From Nakamurella leprariae (GTDB taxonomy: Bacteria; Actinomycetota; Actinomycetes; Mycobacteriales; Nakamurellaceae): a stretch of DNA of 64,000 nucleotides. The first letter of the stretch is position 1; the number at the start of each line of letters is the position of its first letter. Location: positions 159,204 through 223,203 of the forward strand of contig NZ_JAERWK010000001.1 of NCBI RefSeq assembly GCF_016918035.1. Reading direction: 5' to 3'. A model generated the notes under the pieces. That model was given only the letters and a program-made list of their open reading frames with translations. It searched no databases and was not told where the DNA came from. The translations under genes and the position numbers were made by a program. This document shows, in pieces, positions 54,440 through 64,000 of the stretch.

Positions 54440-55251
54440 GCGTCGCACTGGCCGAGGGCAATCTGCTGGACGTCGTCGACTACCGGGGCGGGTTCCGCGG
54501 TCCGGACGGGGAGGTGACCGAGGTCCTGGCCGGAGTGTCGTTCGGCCTGCGACGCTCGACCCTCACCGCGGTCGTCGGGGAGACCGGGAGCGGGAAGTCA
54601 CTCACCGCACTGTCCGTGCTGGGTGTCCAGCCCCGCGGCTTCGTCCGCACCGGCGGCCGGATGCTGTTCGATGGCGAGGACCTCTTCGCCGGCGGCCCGC
54701 GCAGTTTCGAGCGGGTGCGCGGCAACCGGATCAGCCTGGTCTTCCAGGACGCACGGGCGGCGCTGAACCCGGTGTTCACCGTCGGCCACCAGCTGATCGA
54801 CGTGTGCCGGGCGCACCGCCGGCTGGGCCGCAAGGAGGCCGAGCAGGTCGTGCTCGACATGCTCGAGCGCGTCCGCATCCCGGACCCGCTCCGGCGGATG
54901 CGCCAGTACCCGCACGAGTTCTCGGGCGGCATGGCCCAGCGGGTCATGCTGGCCATGGCTCTGGTGAGCGAGCCGGAACTGCTCGTGCTGGACGAGCCGA
55001 CCACCGGCCTCGACGTCACCATCCAGGCCGACATCATGGACCTGCTGGTCGAGCTCATCAGCTCCTCCGGACTCACCGCCTGCCTCATCACCCACGATCT
55101 CGGCGTGGTCGCCCAGACCTGCCAGGACGTCGTGGTGATGCGGTCGGGCACCGTCCGCGAGATCGCCACCTGCGAAGAGCTCTTCACCGCGCCGCGGGAC
55201 GAGTACACCCGGGACCTGCTGGCCGCCAGCCGACTCGTGGAGGCCCGATGA
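54436..55251 (+). CDS. ABC transporter ATPase, DppD type (second importer)
   Basis: 271-residue nucleotide-binding protein: Walker [10 protein letters not shown], signature FSGGMAQRV, Walker [13 protein letters not shown], switch His in ITHDLG. Shorter than typical DppD (about 320): it lacks the C-terminal Fe-S-type cysteine extension that such proteins often have. Four-base overlaps on both sides. Confidence 0.92.
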   Translation: MSVALAEGNLLDVVDYRGGFRGPDGEVTEVLAGVSFGLRRSTLTAVVGETGSGKSLTALSVLGVQPRGFVRTGGRMLFDGEDLFAGGPRSFERVRGNRISLVFQDARAALNPVFTVGHQLIDVCRAHRRLGRKEAEQVVLDMLERVRIPDPLRRMRQYPHEFSGGMAQRVMLAMALVSEPELLVLDEPTTGLDVTIQADIMDLLVELISSSGLTACLITHDLGVVAQTCQDVVVMRSGTVREIATCEELFTAPRDEYTRDLLAASRLVEAR

Positions 55252-56321
55252 CCAGCGCCGTGAACACCGCCGCACCGAGCACCGCGGTCGTCTCCCACCC
55301 CGTGCTGAACGTGGTGGGACTGCGCAAGCAGTTCAAGGTGCGCGACGGCGGCCGGACGGCCGAGCTCACCGCGGTCGACGACGTCGACCTGGCCATCGCG
55401 CCGGGGGAGACCGTCGCCCTGGTCGGCGAGAGCGGCTCGGGCAAGTCGACCCTGGCCCGCTGCGTGACCCGGCTCGTCGACCCGACGTCCGGATCGGTGG
55501 AACTGGACGGACTCTCGCTCGGCCAGCTCTCCGGGCGGCAGTTGTCCCGGGCCTACCGGGACATCCAGATGGTGTTCCAGGACCCGCGCTCGTCACTGAA
55601 CCCGCGGATGACGGTCGGCGCCATGCTGGAGGAGCCGCTGCGGCTGCTCGGCTCGCTGTCGGCGCCGCAGCGGGGGACCCGGGTGGCCGAACTGCTCACC
55701 GAGGTGGGGTTGCCCGCGGACTTCGCCGACCGGCGCCCGCACCAGCTCTCCGGCGGCCAGCGGCAGCGCATCGGGATCGCCCGGGCCCTGGCGGTCGACC
55801 CCAAGGTCGTCGTGCTGGACGAACCGACGGCGTCACTGGACGTCTCGGTGCGCGGCCAGGTGCTGGAACTGCTCGCCCGCATCCAGGCCGAGCGCAACGT
55901 CGCCTACCTGTTCATCACCCACGACCTGCAGGTGGTGCGGTCCATCGCCGACCGCGTGCTGGTCATGTACCTCGGCGGCATCGTCGAGGAGGGCCCCACC
56001 GAGCGGGTGTTCAGCGACCCGGTGCACCCCTACACCAAGGCCCTGATCTCGGCCGCCCCGGTGGCCGAGTGGGGCGTCACCACCGAACGGTTCGAACTCG
56101 CCGGCGAGATCCCCAGTCCGTTGCGGGTCCCGCCCGGTTGCCGGCTGGCCGGGCGCTGCCCGGTGTCCGAGCCGGACTGCTCCGAGCACCGCCCCGCCCT
56201 GCTGCCCGTCCCCGGGTCCCGCTTCGTCGCCTGCCCGCCGGAGGTCTCCCGGCGCGGCCTGCTCGAGCCGGACTCGCTCGATCACCCAGCCACCCCGGCA
56301 CACCCAAGGAGCACCTCATGA
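55248..56321 (+). CDS. ABC transporter ATPase, DppF type (second importer)
   Basis: 357 residues: Walker [10 protein letters not shown], signature [15 protein letters not shown], Walker [13 protein letters not shown], switch FITHDLQ. The C-terminal oligopeptide-transporter extension has cysteines in [17 protein letters not shown], as in OppD/F proteins. ATG overlaps the DppD stop, and its own stop overlaps the binding-protein ATG. Confidence 0.92.
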   Translation: MTSAVNTAAPSTAVVSHPVLNVVGLRKQFKVRDGGRTAELTAVDDVDLAIAPGETVALVGESGSGKSTLARCVTRLVDPTSGSVELDGLSLGQLSGRQLSRAYRDIQMVFQDPRSSLNPRMTVGAMLEEPLRLLGSLSAPQRGTRVAELLTEVGLPADFADRRPHQLSGGQRQRIGIARALAVDPKVVVLDEPTASLDVSVRGQVLELLARIQAERNVAYLFITHDLQVVRSIADRVLVMYLGGIVEEGPTERVFSDPVHPYTKALISAAPVAEWGVTTERFELAGEIPSPLRVPPGCRLAGRCPVSEPDCSEHRPALLPVPGSRFVACPPEVSRRGLLEPDSLDHPATPAHPRSTS

Positions 56322-57979
56322 CGCGATTGCGCACCCGCCTGGTCGCCCTGGCGAGCGCCCTGGCCATCGGCACCGCCGTGACCGCCTGCGGCGGCGGCAC
56401 GTCCGGATCCGGTGGCGGGACGTCCGCCTCCGGCGCCACGGCGACCGGCATCGTCACGGCCTGGCCGTCCGACGTCGCCACCCTGGATCCCGGCAACGTC
56501 TCGACCGACCAGGACAAGGAGCTGACGATGAACATCTACCAGCGGCTCCTGGAGTACGACTTCGACACCACCGACAGCGGTTCGCTGGTCTGGAAGGGCC
56601 TGGACGCCGCGCCCTCGCTGGCCGAGTCGTACGAGCTGCAGGGCAGCGACATGATCTTCCATCTACGGGACGACGTGACCTTCCATCCGAGCGGCAACCC
56701 GCTGACTGCCGAGGACGTGCGCTACAGCTACGAGCGGGCCATGGCCGGGGCGGGCGCCATCGACCTGTCCAACGGCGGCATCCAGGACCCCGAGCAGATC
56801 ACCGTGGTGGACGACCACACCGTCAAGATGAGCGTCACCGACGTCGCCGGCAATCCGGTGCCGGCCTCGGAGACGACCCTGGCCACGGTCCGCATGCCGA
56901 ACTACGGCATCGTCGACTCGGTCACGGTCAAGGAGCACGCCACCGACGCCGACCCGTACGCCACCGAGTGGCTCAAGACCAACGCCGCCGGCACCGGGCC
57001 GTACTTCATCGACAGCCGGTCGCCGGGCCAGCAGATGGTGCTCAAGGCGGTGCCGGACTCCTGGTCCGAGGCGCCGGCCTACGACACCGTCACGGTGCGG
57101 ATCGTCGGCAACGGCAACATCGCGTCGCTGGTGCGCGGCGGGCAGGTCAACGCGGCGCTGTTCGGACTGACGCAGAAGGACCTCAACGACCTCGACGAGG
57201 CGGGCCTGACCGTCGACCACCAGGCGACCCCCGACTTCATCCACCTGCAGATGGCGGAGGACTCCGGGCCGTTCACCGACGAGCGGGTGCGCCAGGCCGT
57301 CGCGTACGCCATCCCGTACGACCAGATCGTGTCCTCGATCTTCTTCGACCGGGCCCAGCGGTCGCTGTCCTACGTGAACCTCAAGGCTCCCGGGTACGAC
57401 GAGGCCTGGGGCACGTACCGCACCGACCTGGACCAGGCCAAGGCGCTCATGGCCGAGGCGGGGAACCCGGCGATCAGCGTCCCCCTGCTCTACAGCAACG
57501 CCGAGCCGGCCTACGAGGACATGGCGCTGCTCATCCAGACCTCACTGGCGCAGATCGGGATCACGGTCACCCTGCAGCCGCAGACCCCGGCGGCGATGTT
57601 CGACACCATCCTGACCCGGGCCACCACACCGGAGGGCGAGCCGGTCAGCGAGGGCGCCATGGCGATGTTCAACCTGAGCATCTACCTGGACGACCCGAAG
57701 TCGCCGGTGAGCTTCTACTCCCGCACCGGTGGAGCGCTGAACTACCCGCGCTTCAGCGACGCCGAGCTCGACGCCGTGGCCGACGCCCAGCAGTTCGCCG
57801 AGCCGTCCGCCGAGCGCGAGCAGGCGTACGTGGGCCTGCAGGCCACCGCCGCTGAGGACGCGTCCTTCCTGCCGCTGGTCATCACCGGCCGCACCGTGGT
57901 GGTCGCCGACGGCATCACCGGCATCTCGTACTCGCCCGAGATCGGCATCCGCTACTGGACGCTCGAGCCGTCCAGCTGA
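56318..57979 (+). CDS. SBP_bac_5 substrate-binding lipoprotein (second importer)
   Basis: 553 residues; lipobox AVTAC with Cys24, then a Gly/Ser linker. Family segments: AWPSDVATLDPGNVSTDQDKE in two parts, FHLRDDVTFHPSGNPLTAEDV, and ERVRQAVAYAIPYDQI. Its start overlaps the DppF stop (ATGA), unusual for an exported subunit and indicative of tight co-expression. Ligand likely a cyclic ureide or pyrimidine by context, although the family often binds peptides. Confidence 0.92.
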   Translation: MTRLRTRLVALASALAIGTAVTACGGGTSGSGGGTSASGATATGIVTAWPSDVATLDPGNVSTDQDKELTMNIYQRLLEYDFDTTDSGSLVWKGLDAAPSLAESYELQGSDMIFHLRDDVTFHPSGNPLTAEDVRYSYERAMAGAGAIDLSNGGIQDPEQITVVDDHTVKMSVTDVAGNPVPASETTLATVRMPNYGIVDSVTVKEHATDADPYATEWLKTNAAGTGPYFIDSRSPGQQMVLKAVPDSWSEAPAYDTVTVRIVGNGNIASLVRGGQVNAALFGLTQKDLNDLDEAGLTVDHQATPDFIHLQMAEDSGPFTDERVRQAVAYAIPYDQIVSSIFFDRAQRSLSYVNLKAPGYDEAWGTYRTDLDQAKALMAEAGNPAISVPLLYSNAEPAYEDMALLIQTSLAQIGITVTLQPQTPAAMFDTILTRATTPEGEPVSEGAMAMFNLSIYLDDPKSPVSFYSRTGGALNYPRFSDAELDAVADAQQFAEPSAEREQAYVGLQATAAEDASFLPLVITGRTVVVADGITGISYSPEIGIRYWTLEPSS

Positions 57980-57999
57980 CCCTGAGTCCATCCCACCGC

Positions 58000-58049
58000 G
58001 GCCGTGCCGGAGCGTCGAGGAACTGCTCGGCGCCCGGCGCGGCACGGCC
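58000..58049 (+). promoter_or_regulatory. Hairpin in the gap before the RutA-like gene
   Basis: GGCCGTGCC (58000-58008) pairs perfectly with GGCACGGCC (58041-58049) across a 32-nt loop. It ends just upstream of the ribosome site CTGGAGAA. It could tune rutA-like expression or protect the upstream mRNA. Confidence 0.5.
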
Positions 58050-58063
58050 TCTCTGGAGAACCC

Positions 58064-59140
58064 ATGAAGCTCGGCGTCTTCATCCCGACCGGCAACAACG
58101 GCTGGATCCCGTCGACCACCTCCCCGCAGTACCAGCCCACCTACGAGCTCAACCGCAGCGTCGTCGAGCGCGCCGAGGCGATGGGCTTCGACTTCGCACT
58201 GTGCATGGTCAAGTTCCGCGGCTTCGGCGGCCAGATCAAGTTCTGGGACACCACCCTCGAGACGTTCACGCTGATGTCGGCGCTGGCGCCGGTGACCGAG
58301 CGGATCAAGCTGTACTGCTCGGTCGCGGTCCTCACCCTGCACCCGGCGGTGGTGGCCCGGATGGCCGCCACCATCGACGACATCGCACCCGGCCGGTTCG
58401 GCATCAACATCGTGTCCGGCTGGAACCGCAGCGAGTACTCCCAGATGGGGCTGTGGCCCGGGGACGACTACTTCCAGCGGCGGTACGACTACGCCGGCGA
58501 GTACGTCTCGATCATGCGCGAGCTGTGGGAGACCGGGCAGAGCGACCACCGCGGTGACTTCTTCACGCTGGAGGACTGCCGGCTCGGGCCGACACCCGCG
58601 CATCACATCGACATCGTGGCGGCCGGCTCCTCGCCCCGCGGCCGGCGCTTCGCCGCCGAGTACGCCGATTTCAACTTCACCGACGCCGCCGGACCCGACG
58701 GCCTGCGTACCGCGAACGAGGAACTGGCGGCCGCCGCCGCGGTCACCGGCCGGTCGGTGTCCTCGATCGTGCTGCGCCAACTGGTGCTGGACGACACCGA
58801 CGCGGGCGCCCGGGCCAAGGTCGAGCACTACAACGCGGGCACCGACCGGGTCGCCGCCGGCAACATGGCCGGCAACTACCAGGTGGACAGCACCGGCACC
58901 TCCTCCCAGGCGGCCGCCGAGCAGCTGCTGGCAGCCAACGCGGCCTCACTCACCAACGGCCTCATCGCCGGCTCCCCGGCCACCGTCGCCGCGACGCTCA
59001 ACGAGCTGGCGGCGGTCGAGGGCACCGGCGGCATCCTGGTCAGCTTCGACGACTACCGCGAGGGCCTGGACCGGTTCCGCGACGTGGTGCCGCTGCTCGA
59101 CTTCGAACTGGCCGGGGCGCCGCAGCCCGCCACGGCCTGA
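58064..59140 (+). CDS. rutA: RutA-like pyrimidine monooxygenase (LLM family)
   Basis: 358-residue flavin monooxygenase closely resembling RutA, which cleaves the uracil ring between N3 and C4 using FMNH2 and O2 (flavin-N5-peroxide chemistry is established for RutA). Shared features: GVFIPTGNNGWIPST, FDFALCMVKFRGFGGQIKFW, IDDIAPGRFGINIVSGW, EYSQMGLWPGDDYFQRRYDY and the tail LVSFDDYREGLDRF (each split at the usual strands). ATG 58064 with TGGAGAA upstream. No rutB-F genes are present; instead the partner is a hydantoinase-family hydrolase. The exact substrate could be a relative of uracil. Confidence 0.85.
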   Translation: MKLGVFIPTGNNGWIPSTTSPQYQPTYELNRSVVERAEAMGFDFALCMVKFRGFGGQIKFWDTTLETFTLMSALAPVTERIKLYCSVAVLTLHPAVVARMAATIDDIAPGRFGINIVSGWNRSEYSQMGLWPGDDYFQRRYDYAGEYVSIMRELWETGQSDHRGDFFTLEDCRLGPTPAHHIDIVAAGSSPRGRRFAAEYADFNFTDAAGPDGLRTANEELAAAAAVTGRSVSSIVLRQLVLDDTDAGARAKVEHYNAGTDRVAAGNMAGNYQVDSTGTSSQAAAEQLLAANAASLTNGLIAGSPATVAATLNELAAVEGTGGILVSFDDYREGLDRFRDVVPLLDFELAGAPQPATA

Positions 59141-59141
59141 C

Positions 59142-59185
59142 GGTCCCGCGGCACCAGTCCCGGATGGCCCGAGGGTGCCGGGACC
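59142..59185 (+). terminator. Terminator-like hairpin after the RutA-like gene
   Basis: GGTCCCGCGGCACC (59142-59155) pairs with GGTGCCGGGACC (59174-59185) with a 2-nt bulge, immediately after the stop. Ends the catabolic operon before proS. Confidence 0.65.
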
Positions 59186-59339
59186 CCGGACGCCCGCCGC
59201 CGGCTGGACCGGCTCCGGCCGCCGGCGGCGGCACGTCCCGGGGCGAGCGGGCCGACTAGGCTGACCCGCGGCGATCAGCCCCGGTCGCCGTGCACTGACT
59301 GTCCAGCCCCGCCCTGCCGTCTGCCCTGGAGTGCCATCC

Positions 59340-61157
59340 GTGATCACCCGGCTGTCCACGATGTTCCTGCGGACCCTGCGGGAGGACCCGGCCGACGCCG
59401 AGGTGGCCAGCCACAAGCTGCTGGTGCGCGCCGGGTACGTCCGGCGCGCCGCCCCGGGCATCTACAGCTGGATGCCGCTGGGCTGGACGGTGTTGCGCAA
59501 CGTCGAGGCCATCGTCCGTGAGGAGATGGACGCCATCGGCGCCCAGGAGGTGCACTTCCCGGCCCTGCTGCCACGGGAGCCCTACCAGGCGACCGGCCGC
59601 TGGACCGAGTACGGCGAGAACCTGTTCCGGCTCAAGGACCGCAAGAACGGTGACTACCTCCTGGGGCCGACCCACGAGGAGATGTTCACCCTGCTGGTCA
59701 AGGACATCGTCTCGTCCTACAAGGGCCTGCCGCTCTCGCTGTACCAGATCCAGACCAAGTACCGCGACGAGGCCCGACCGCGGGCCGGCCTGCTGCGCGG
59801 CCGCGAGTTCGTCATGAAGGACTCCTACTCCTTCGACGTCGACGACGTGGGACTGCAGGCGGCCTACCAGCGGCACCGGGACGCCTACATCCGCATCTTC
59901 GACCGCCTGGGTCTGCGGTACGTCATCGTGGCCGCCACCTCCGGCGCGATGGGCGGCAGCGCGTCCGAGGAGTTCCTGGCCGACTGCGAGATCGGCGAGG
60001 ACACCTACGTCCGCTCGCCGGGAGGCTACGCGGCCAACGTCGAGGCGGTCACCGTGCCGGTGCCCGATCCGATCGCCGACGACGTGATCGCCGCCATCCC
60101 GGCCGCGCACGTCGAGGACACGCCGGACACCCCGACCATCGACACCCTGGTCGCGCACGCCAATCAACGGGCCGACGACCGGTACGCGGAGGCAGCACTG
60201 GGCCGGCCGTTCACCGCGGCCGACACCCTGAAGAACGTGCTGGTGCTGCTGCGCCACCCGGACGGCTCCACCGAGCCGCTGGCCGTCGGGGTGCCGGGTG
60301 ACCGCGAGGTCGACCTCAAGCGGCTCGAGGCACAGGTGACCCCGGCCGAGGTGGAGGCCTTCGACGAGGCCCAGTTCGCCAAGCACCCCACGCTGGTCAA
60401 GGGCTACATCGGGCCTGGCGTGCTCGGCACCGAGAACGCCAGCGGCATCCGGTACCTCGTCGACCCCCGGGTCATTCCCGGCACCCGGTGGCTCACCGGC
60501 GCCGACCAGCCCGGCCGGCACGTCTTCGACCTGGTGGCCGGGCGGGACTTCACCCCGGACGGCGTCATCGACGCGGCTGAGATCCGCGAGGGTGACCCGG
60601 CTCCCGACGGCTCCGGCCCGCTCAGCCTGGCCCGCGGCATCGAGATGGGGCACATCTTCCAGCTCGGCCGCAAGTACGCCGAGGCCCTCGATCTCAAGGT
60701 GCTGGACCAGAACGGCAAGCTGGTCACCGTGACCATGGGCTCCTACGGGGTCGGTGTCTCCCGGGCCGTCGCCGCGATCGCCGAGAACTCCCACGACGAG
60801 CGAGGTCTCATCTGGCCGCGCGCTGTCGCCCCCGCCGACGTGCATCTGGTGATCGCTGGCAAGGGTGAGCAGATCTCCGGTGCGGCCGAGGATCTGGCCG
60901 AGGCGTTGGACGGGTTCGGGGTCCGGGTGCTGCTCGACGACCGCAACGCCTCGCCCGGGGTCAAGTTCGCCGACGCCGAGCTCATCGGCATCCCCACCAT
61001 CGTGGTGGTCGGCCGCGGTGTGGCCGACGGGGTGGTGGAGCTGCGGGACCGGGCCACCGGGGAACGGCGGGAACTGCCGCTCGCCGAAGTGGCCGGGGAA
61101 CTGGTCACCCTGGTGCGGACCGGACACCCGCGGGTCACTGAGCCGGTCACCGGCTGA
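59340..61157 (+). CDS. proS: Prolyl-tRNA synthetase (bacterial type)
   Basis: Class II aminoacyl-tRNA synthetase charging tRNA-Pro. 605 residues from GTG 59340, giving the usual [16 protein letters not shown] start (GTG 59331 would add three residues). Motif 2 region [21 protein letters not shown] (in two parts), an editing (INS) domain at about 220-400, motif 3 [13 protein letters not shown], and a C-terminal anticodon-binding domain. Its 3' end overlaps the convergent epimerase gene by 11 bp. Confidence 0.96.
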   Translation: MITRLSTMFLRTLREDPADAEVASHKLLVRAGYVRRAAPGIYSWMPLGWTVLRNVEAIVREEMDAIGAQEVHFPALLPREPYQATGRWTEYGENLFRLKDRKNGDYLLGPTHEEMFTLLVKDIVSSYKGLPLSLYQIQTKYRDEARPRAGLLRGREFVMKDSYSFDVDDVGLQAAYQRHRDAYIRIFDRLGLRYVIVAATSGAMGGSASEEFLADCEIGEDTYVRSPGGYAANVEAVTVPVPDPIADDVIAAIPAAHVEDTPDTPTIDTLVAHANQRADDRYAEAALGRPFTAADTLKNVLVLLRHPDGSTEPLAVGVPGDREVDLKRLEAQVTPAEVEAFDEAQFAKHPTLVKGYIGPGVLGTENASGIRYLVDPRVIPGTRWLTGADQPGRHVFDLVAGRDFTPDGVIDAAEIREGDPAPDGSGPLSLARGIEMGHIFQLGRKYAEALDLKVLDQNGKLVTVTMGSYGVGVSRAVAAIAENSHDERGLIWPRAVAPADVHLVIAGKGEQISGAAEDLAEALDGFGVRVLLDDRNASPGVKFADAELIGIPTIVVVGRGVADGVVELRDRATGERRELPLAEVAGELVTLVRTGHPRVTEPVTG

Positions 61158-62163
61158 CCGAGAACCGGTACGACGTGCGGTGCCGGTAGATCTCACCGGG
61201 CCGCAACACCGACGCCCCCAGCTCCGGGTGGTTGGGGGCGTCCGGAAACCGTTGCGGCTCCAAGCAGACCCCGTCGCCCTGCCGCAGCAGGCCCAGGCGT
61301 GAGCGCTGCGTGCCGTCCAGGTGGTTGCCGCTGTACAGCTGCAGTCCCGGCTGGTCGGTGACGATCTCCAGGGTCCGGCCGCTGGCCGGGGCGTGCACTC
61401 GGGCGGCGACAGCGCCGGCCGGGCGGTCCGGGTCCAGCCGGAAGCAGTGGTCGTACCCGCCGGCCGCACGCAGCTGGTCGTCGTCCTGCCGCCACCGGGC
61501 GCCCAGGGCGACGGGGGTGCGGAAGTCGAACGGAGTGCCGGCCACCGGGATCGGCGCGCCGGTCGGGATGCCGGTCGCGTCCACCGGCAGGACGGCGTCG
61601 GCGGCCAGTTCGACCCGGTGATCGGCGACGGAGCCGGGCCGCCCGTCCAGGTTGAAGTACGGGTGGCTGGTCAGGTTCACCACGGTCGGCGCGTCGGTGG
61701 TCGCGGTGAACGCCACGTCGAGGGTGTCCCCGCGGACCCGGTACCGCACCCGCACCGACAGCCGACCGGGGAAGCCCATCTCGCCGTCCGGACTCACCAG
61801 AGCGAGGTCGACCGACTGGTCGGTCCTACCGTCGAGCACGGGACGCACCACCCACTCACGCTCGGAGAACCCGCCCGGCCCGCCGTGCAGCGTCGCTCCG
61901 CCGTCGTCCGCCGGCAGCCGGTGCCGGATCCCGTCCAACACGAAGCCGCCGCCGCCGATCCGTCCGGCCCACCGGCCGACGACGGCCCCGAAGAACCCGG
62001 GCTGACCGGCCCAAGCGGGATCCTCGGCGCCGACGGCCACATCCGCGACGAGCCCGTCGGCGTCCGGGCACCGGATCCGGCAGATCCGGGCGCCTCGGCT
62101 CGAGACGGTCACCGTGAGCATGCCGGTGCCGAGCTCGAACCGGACACCGCGGTGGTCGGTCAT
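61147..62163 (-). CDS. Aldose 1-epimerase (mutarotase)
   Basis: 338-residue galactose-mutarotase-like enzyme interconverting alpha and beta anomers of sugars. Catalytic His in [12 protein letters not shown], substrate His in [15 protein letters not shown], and catalytic Glu in [15 protein letters not shown]. Divergent from the xylose-type binding protein, so sugar uptake and mutarotation probably share regulation. ATG 62163. Confidence 0.92.
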   Translation of the reverse strand: MTDHRGVRFELGTGMLTVTVSSRGARICRIRCPDADGLVADVAVGAEDPAWAGQPGFFGAVVGRWAGRIGGGGFVLDGIRHRLPADDGGATLHGGPGGFSEREWVVRPVLDGRTDQSVDLALVSPDGEMGFPGRLSVRVRYRVRGDTLDVAFTATTDAPTVVNLTSHPYFNLDGRPGSVADHRVELAADAVLPVDATGIPTGAPIPVAGTPFDFRTPVALGARWRQDDDQLRAAGGYDHCFRLDPDRPAGAVAARVHAPASGRTLEIVTDQPGLQLYSGNHLDGTQRSRLGLLRQGDGVCLEPQRFPDAPNHPELGASVLRPGEIYRHRTSYRFSVSR

Positions 62164-62742
62164 GTCGCCCGTCCGTTCGGTCGGAGGAGTGGAGTCGGCG
62201 GGGGCCGGACGGAGGCCAGAGATCCGACCCGCGATCGTTCAGGCACTGAACGGATTCATCGAGAGACCATATTGACACGTCCTGGGGCGGTCAATACTTT
62301 GTGCAGTCACTGACCTACTGTGGTCCGGATCATCGACTTGGTCCGGCTCCGAGGTCGGGCGAGGACCGTGGGTGCTCGCGCAGCATGGCCTCGACGACGA
62401 GCCGGCACCTCGCCCGTCGTCGGGTGCACCTCTCGGTGACGGACGGGCGGAGGCGGTCGGCGTGCGGCAACCTGCGTCCCTGCTCATCGCCTGCCCGGTC
62501 GCCGGCGCCGCGCCACCGACCTGATCGGTGTCGATCGGCGTCGATCGTGTCGGCCACCACGGGACCGGTCGTCCCGTCCAGCGTTGCCTGCCTGCGACGG
62601 TGCCCCCCGCGGTGCCGTCCCTCCGTCGCTTCCCGTCATCCGCGGGAAGTCCTCCGGTCGGTCTCCGAGACCCTCGGTACCGACCGGCCTCTCCGAGGCC
62701 TCGCCACGAGTGGGGCTCGTCCACCCTGGAAGGGGAAGTCGT
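62164..62742. promoter_or_regulatory. Divergent sugar-gene regulatory region with promoter and operator-like repeats
   Basis: 579 bp without a gene. TTGACA (62272-62277), 17 bp, TACTTT (62295-62300) is the best promoter in the window and reads toward the binding protein. It is overlapped by TTGAC-N13-GTCAA (62272-62294) and GGTCA-N17-TGACC (62289-62315), which look like regulator sites. The resulting leader would be over 400 nt long; no riboswitch was recognised in it. Confidence 0.6.
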
Positions 62743-63888
62743 ATGCGTCTCAAGACCACCGCTGTCGTTGGTCTGCTCGCCGTGGCCTCGCTCTGGCTGG
62801 CGGCCTGCGGCGGTGACTCTGGAGGCGGCGCGGCGGGAACGACCTCGTCGGCCGCCTCGTCGCCGGGATCGTCCTCGGCCGGTGGCTCGACCGCGGCCGG
62901 CGCCGGTGGCGGGGGAGCCGTCGAAGGCAAGATCGGGGTCATCCTGCCGGACACCAAGTCCTCCCCCCGCTGGGAGGCGGCCGACCGCCCTGCACTCGAG
63001 AAGGCTTTCCAGGAAGCCGGTGTCGAGTACGACATCCAGAACGCCGGCGGCGACAAGGGCCAGATGCAGACCATCGCGGACCAGATGATCACCAGCGGCG
63101 TCACGGTGCTGGCCATCGTCAACCTGGACAACGAGTCCGGTGCCGCGATCGAGCGCAAGGCCGCGCAGCAGGGCGTCAAGACCATCGACTACGACCGCCT
63201 CACCCTGGGCGGCGTGGCGGACTACTACGTCTCGTACGACAACACCAAGGTCGGCGAGCTGCAGGGCCAGGGCCTGGCCGACTGTCTGGGCGACGAGCCG
63301 GCCAACATCGTGTTCCTGAACGGATCGCCGACGGACTCGAACGCCACCCTGTTCGCCGAGGGCGCCCACAACGTCCTCGATCCGCTGACGCAGTACACCC
63401 AGGTCGCGGAACAGTCCGTGCCGGAATGGGATCCGGACGAGGCGAGCACGATCTTCGAACAGATGTTCACCCAGCAGGCCGGCGCCATCGACGGCGTCCT
63501 GGCTGCCAACGACACGCTGGGCCAGGCCGCCATCGCCATCCTGAAGAAGAACGGCCTGACCATCCCGGTCACCGGCCAGGACGCGTCGGTACAGGGCCTG
63601 CAGAACATCATGGACGGCACCCAGTGCATGACGGTGTTCAAGTCGGCGCTCAAGGAGTCGGCGGCGCTGTCCGAACTGGCCATCGCGCTGGCCTCGGGTG
63701 AGGAGGGCCAGACCACCGGTGTGGCCCAGGATCCCGAGGGTGACCGTGAGGTCCCGGCCATCCTGCTCGAGCCCGAGGCCGTCACCATCGACAACGTCAA
63801 GGACGTCGTCGACGGCGGCGGGGTCACCGCGGCCGAGCTCTGCACGGGGGCCTACGCGGCCAAGTGCGCGGACGCCGGCATCAGCTGA
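62743..63888 (+). CDS. Xylose-type sugar ABC transporter substrate-binding lipoprotein
   Basis: 381 residues; lipobox WLAAC (Cys22) followed by a Ser/Gly/Ala linker of about 35 residues, then a periplasmic-binding-protein type 1 fold: KIGVILPDTKSSPRWEAAD, DYDRLTLGGVADYYVSYDN and VTGQDASVQGLQNI, as in XylF. ATG 62743 with GGAAGGGG upstream. The matching ATPase and permease genes would lie beyond the window. Confidence 0.88.
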   Translation: MRLKTTAVVGLLAVASLWLAACGGDSGGGAAGTTSSAASSPGSSSAGGSTAAGAGGGGAVEGKIGVILPDTKSSPRWEAADRPALEKAFQEAGVEYDIQNAGGDKGQMQTIADQMITSGVTVLAIVNLDNESGAAIERKAAQQGVKTIDYDRLTLGGVADYYVSYDNTKVGELQGQGLADCLGDEPANIVFLNGSPTDSNATLFAEGAHNVLDPLTQYTQVAEQSVPEWDPDEASTIFEQMFTQQAGAIDGVLAANDTLGQAAIAILKKNGLTIPVTGQDASVQGLQNIMDGTQCMTVFKSALKESAALSELAIALASGEEGQTTGVAQDPEGDREVPAILLEPEAVTIDNVKDVVDGGGVTAAELCTGAYAAKCADAGIS

Positions 63889-64000
63889 CCGCGGGTGTGG
63901 TCCCGGGGGGGGCGGGGGGGGCGCCCCCCCCCCCCCCGCGGCCCCCCCCCCCCCCCCCGCCCCCCCCGGGGGCGCGGCCCCGCCCAGGCCACCGCCGCCC
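63889..64000. other. G/C homopolymer run at window end, likely low-quality sequence
   Basis: From about 63903 the sequence is almost only long runs of G and C, ending with a few mixed bases. It does not look like biological coding sequence and probably marks a sequencing or assembly edge. Confidence 0.8.

Noticed and set aside
59256..61469. 737-codon minus-strand frame opposite proS
   Set aside because: Crosses proS and part of the epimerase gene; composition is that of a shadow.
1..64000. CRISPR array, prophage, insertion sequence, integrase or tRNA/rRNA genes
   Set aside because: No regularly spaced repeat-spacer array, transposase, phage gene, tRNA cloverleaf or rRNA stretch was recognised on either strand.

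Overview
The window is a very GC-rich (roughly 70% by eye) actinobacterial chromosome segment. Evidence for the phylum is a mycothione reductase, a DUF2631 membrane protein, SAM-IV-type riboswitches, many GTG starts, and a gene order that, from memory, follows Mycobacterium tuberculosis: rlmN, DUF2631, dxr, rip1, ispG, GNAT protein, penicillin-binding lipoprotein, map, mtr, proS. A Nakamurella-like lineage is a guess only. The last ~110 bases are G/C homopolymer and look like a poor contig end.

1-18 kb is mostly core metabolism: a truncated DEAD-box helicase, a ferritin-like MiaE-type protein, an S9 peptidase with a 54-bp tandem repeat at its 5' end, an Fpg/Nei glycosylase next to a MOSC protein, a HAD phosphatase plus fructosamine-kinase pair, an MscS channel, a three-gene PTS operon (EIIA, HPr, EI, no EIIBC), rlmN, then dxr-rip1-ispG-GNAT.

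18-37.5 kb interrupts the core order. After a BASS transporter and an SDR comes a sulfur-scavenging island. A SAM-IV riboswitch precedes a SufS/NifS-like enzyme. A second SAM-IV riboswitch, followed by a 34-residue Cys-containing leader peptide of the RRHIDL type, precedes two flavin monooxygenases and an Opp-type ABC transporter whose two ATPases are fused. Its lipoprotein binding protein ends at a strong hairpin, followed by three more luciferase-like monooxygenases and a DUF1684 protein. A Septum_form protein and a 14-TM MFS exporter close the insert. The core order then resumes with the PBP lipoprotein, map and mtr.

42-50 kb is a degenerate accessory zone: a DinB protein, a serine-hydrolase remnant without its catalytic SxxK, several small unknown proteins, a CGNR regulator facing a small zinc-ribbon protein across a perfect palindrome, a membrane gene frameshifted by an 11-bp tandem duplication, and an aldo/keto reductase.

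50-59 kb is one catabolic unit: a FadR-type GntR regulator, a hydantoinase/dihydropyrimidinase-family hydrolase with a complete metal site, a five-gene Dpp-type ABC importer with overlapping starts, and a RutA-like ring-opening flavin monooxygenase. It reads as uptake and ring opening of a pyrimidine or other cyclic ureide. proS, a galM-type epimerase and a xylose-type binding lipoprotein end the window.
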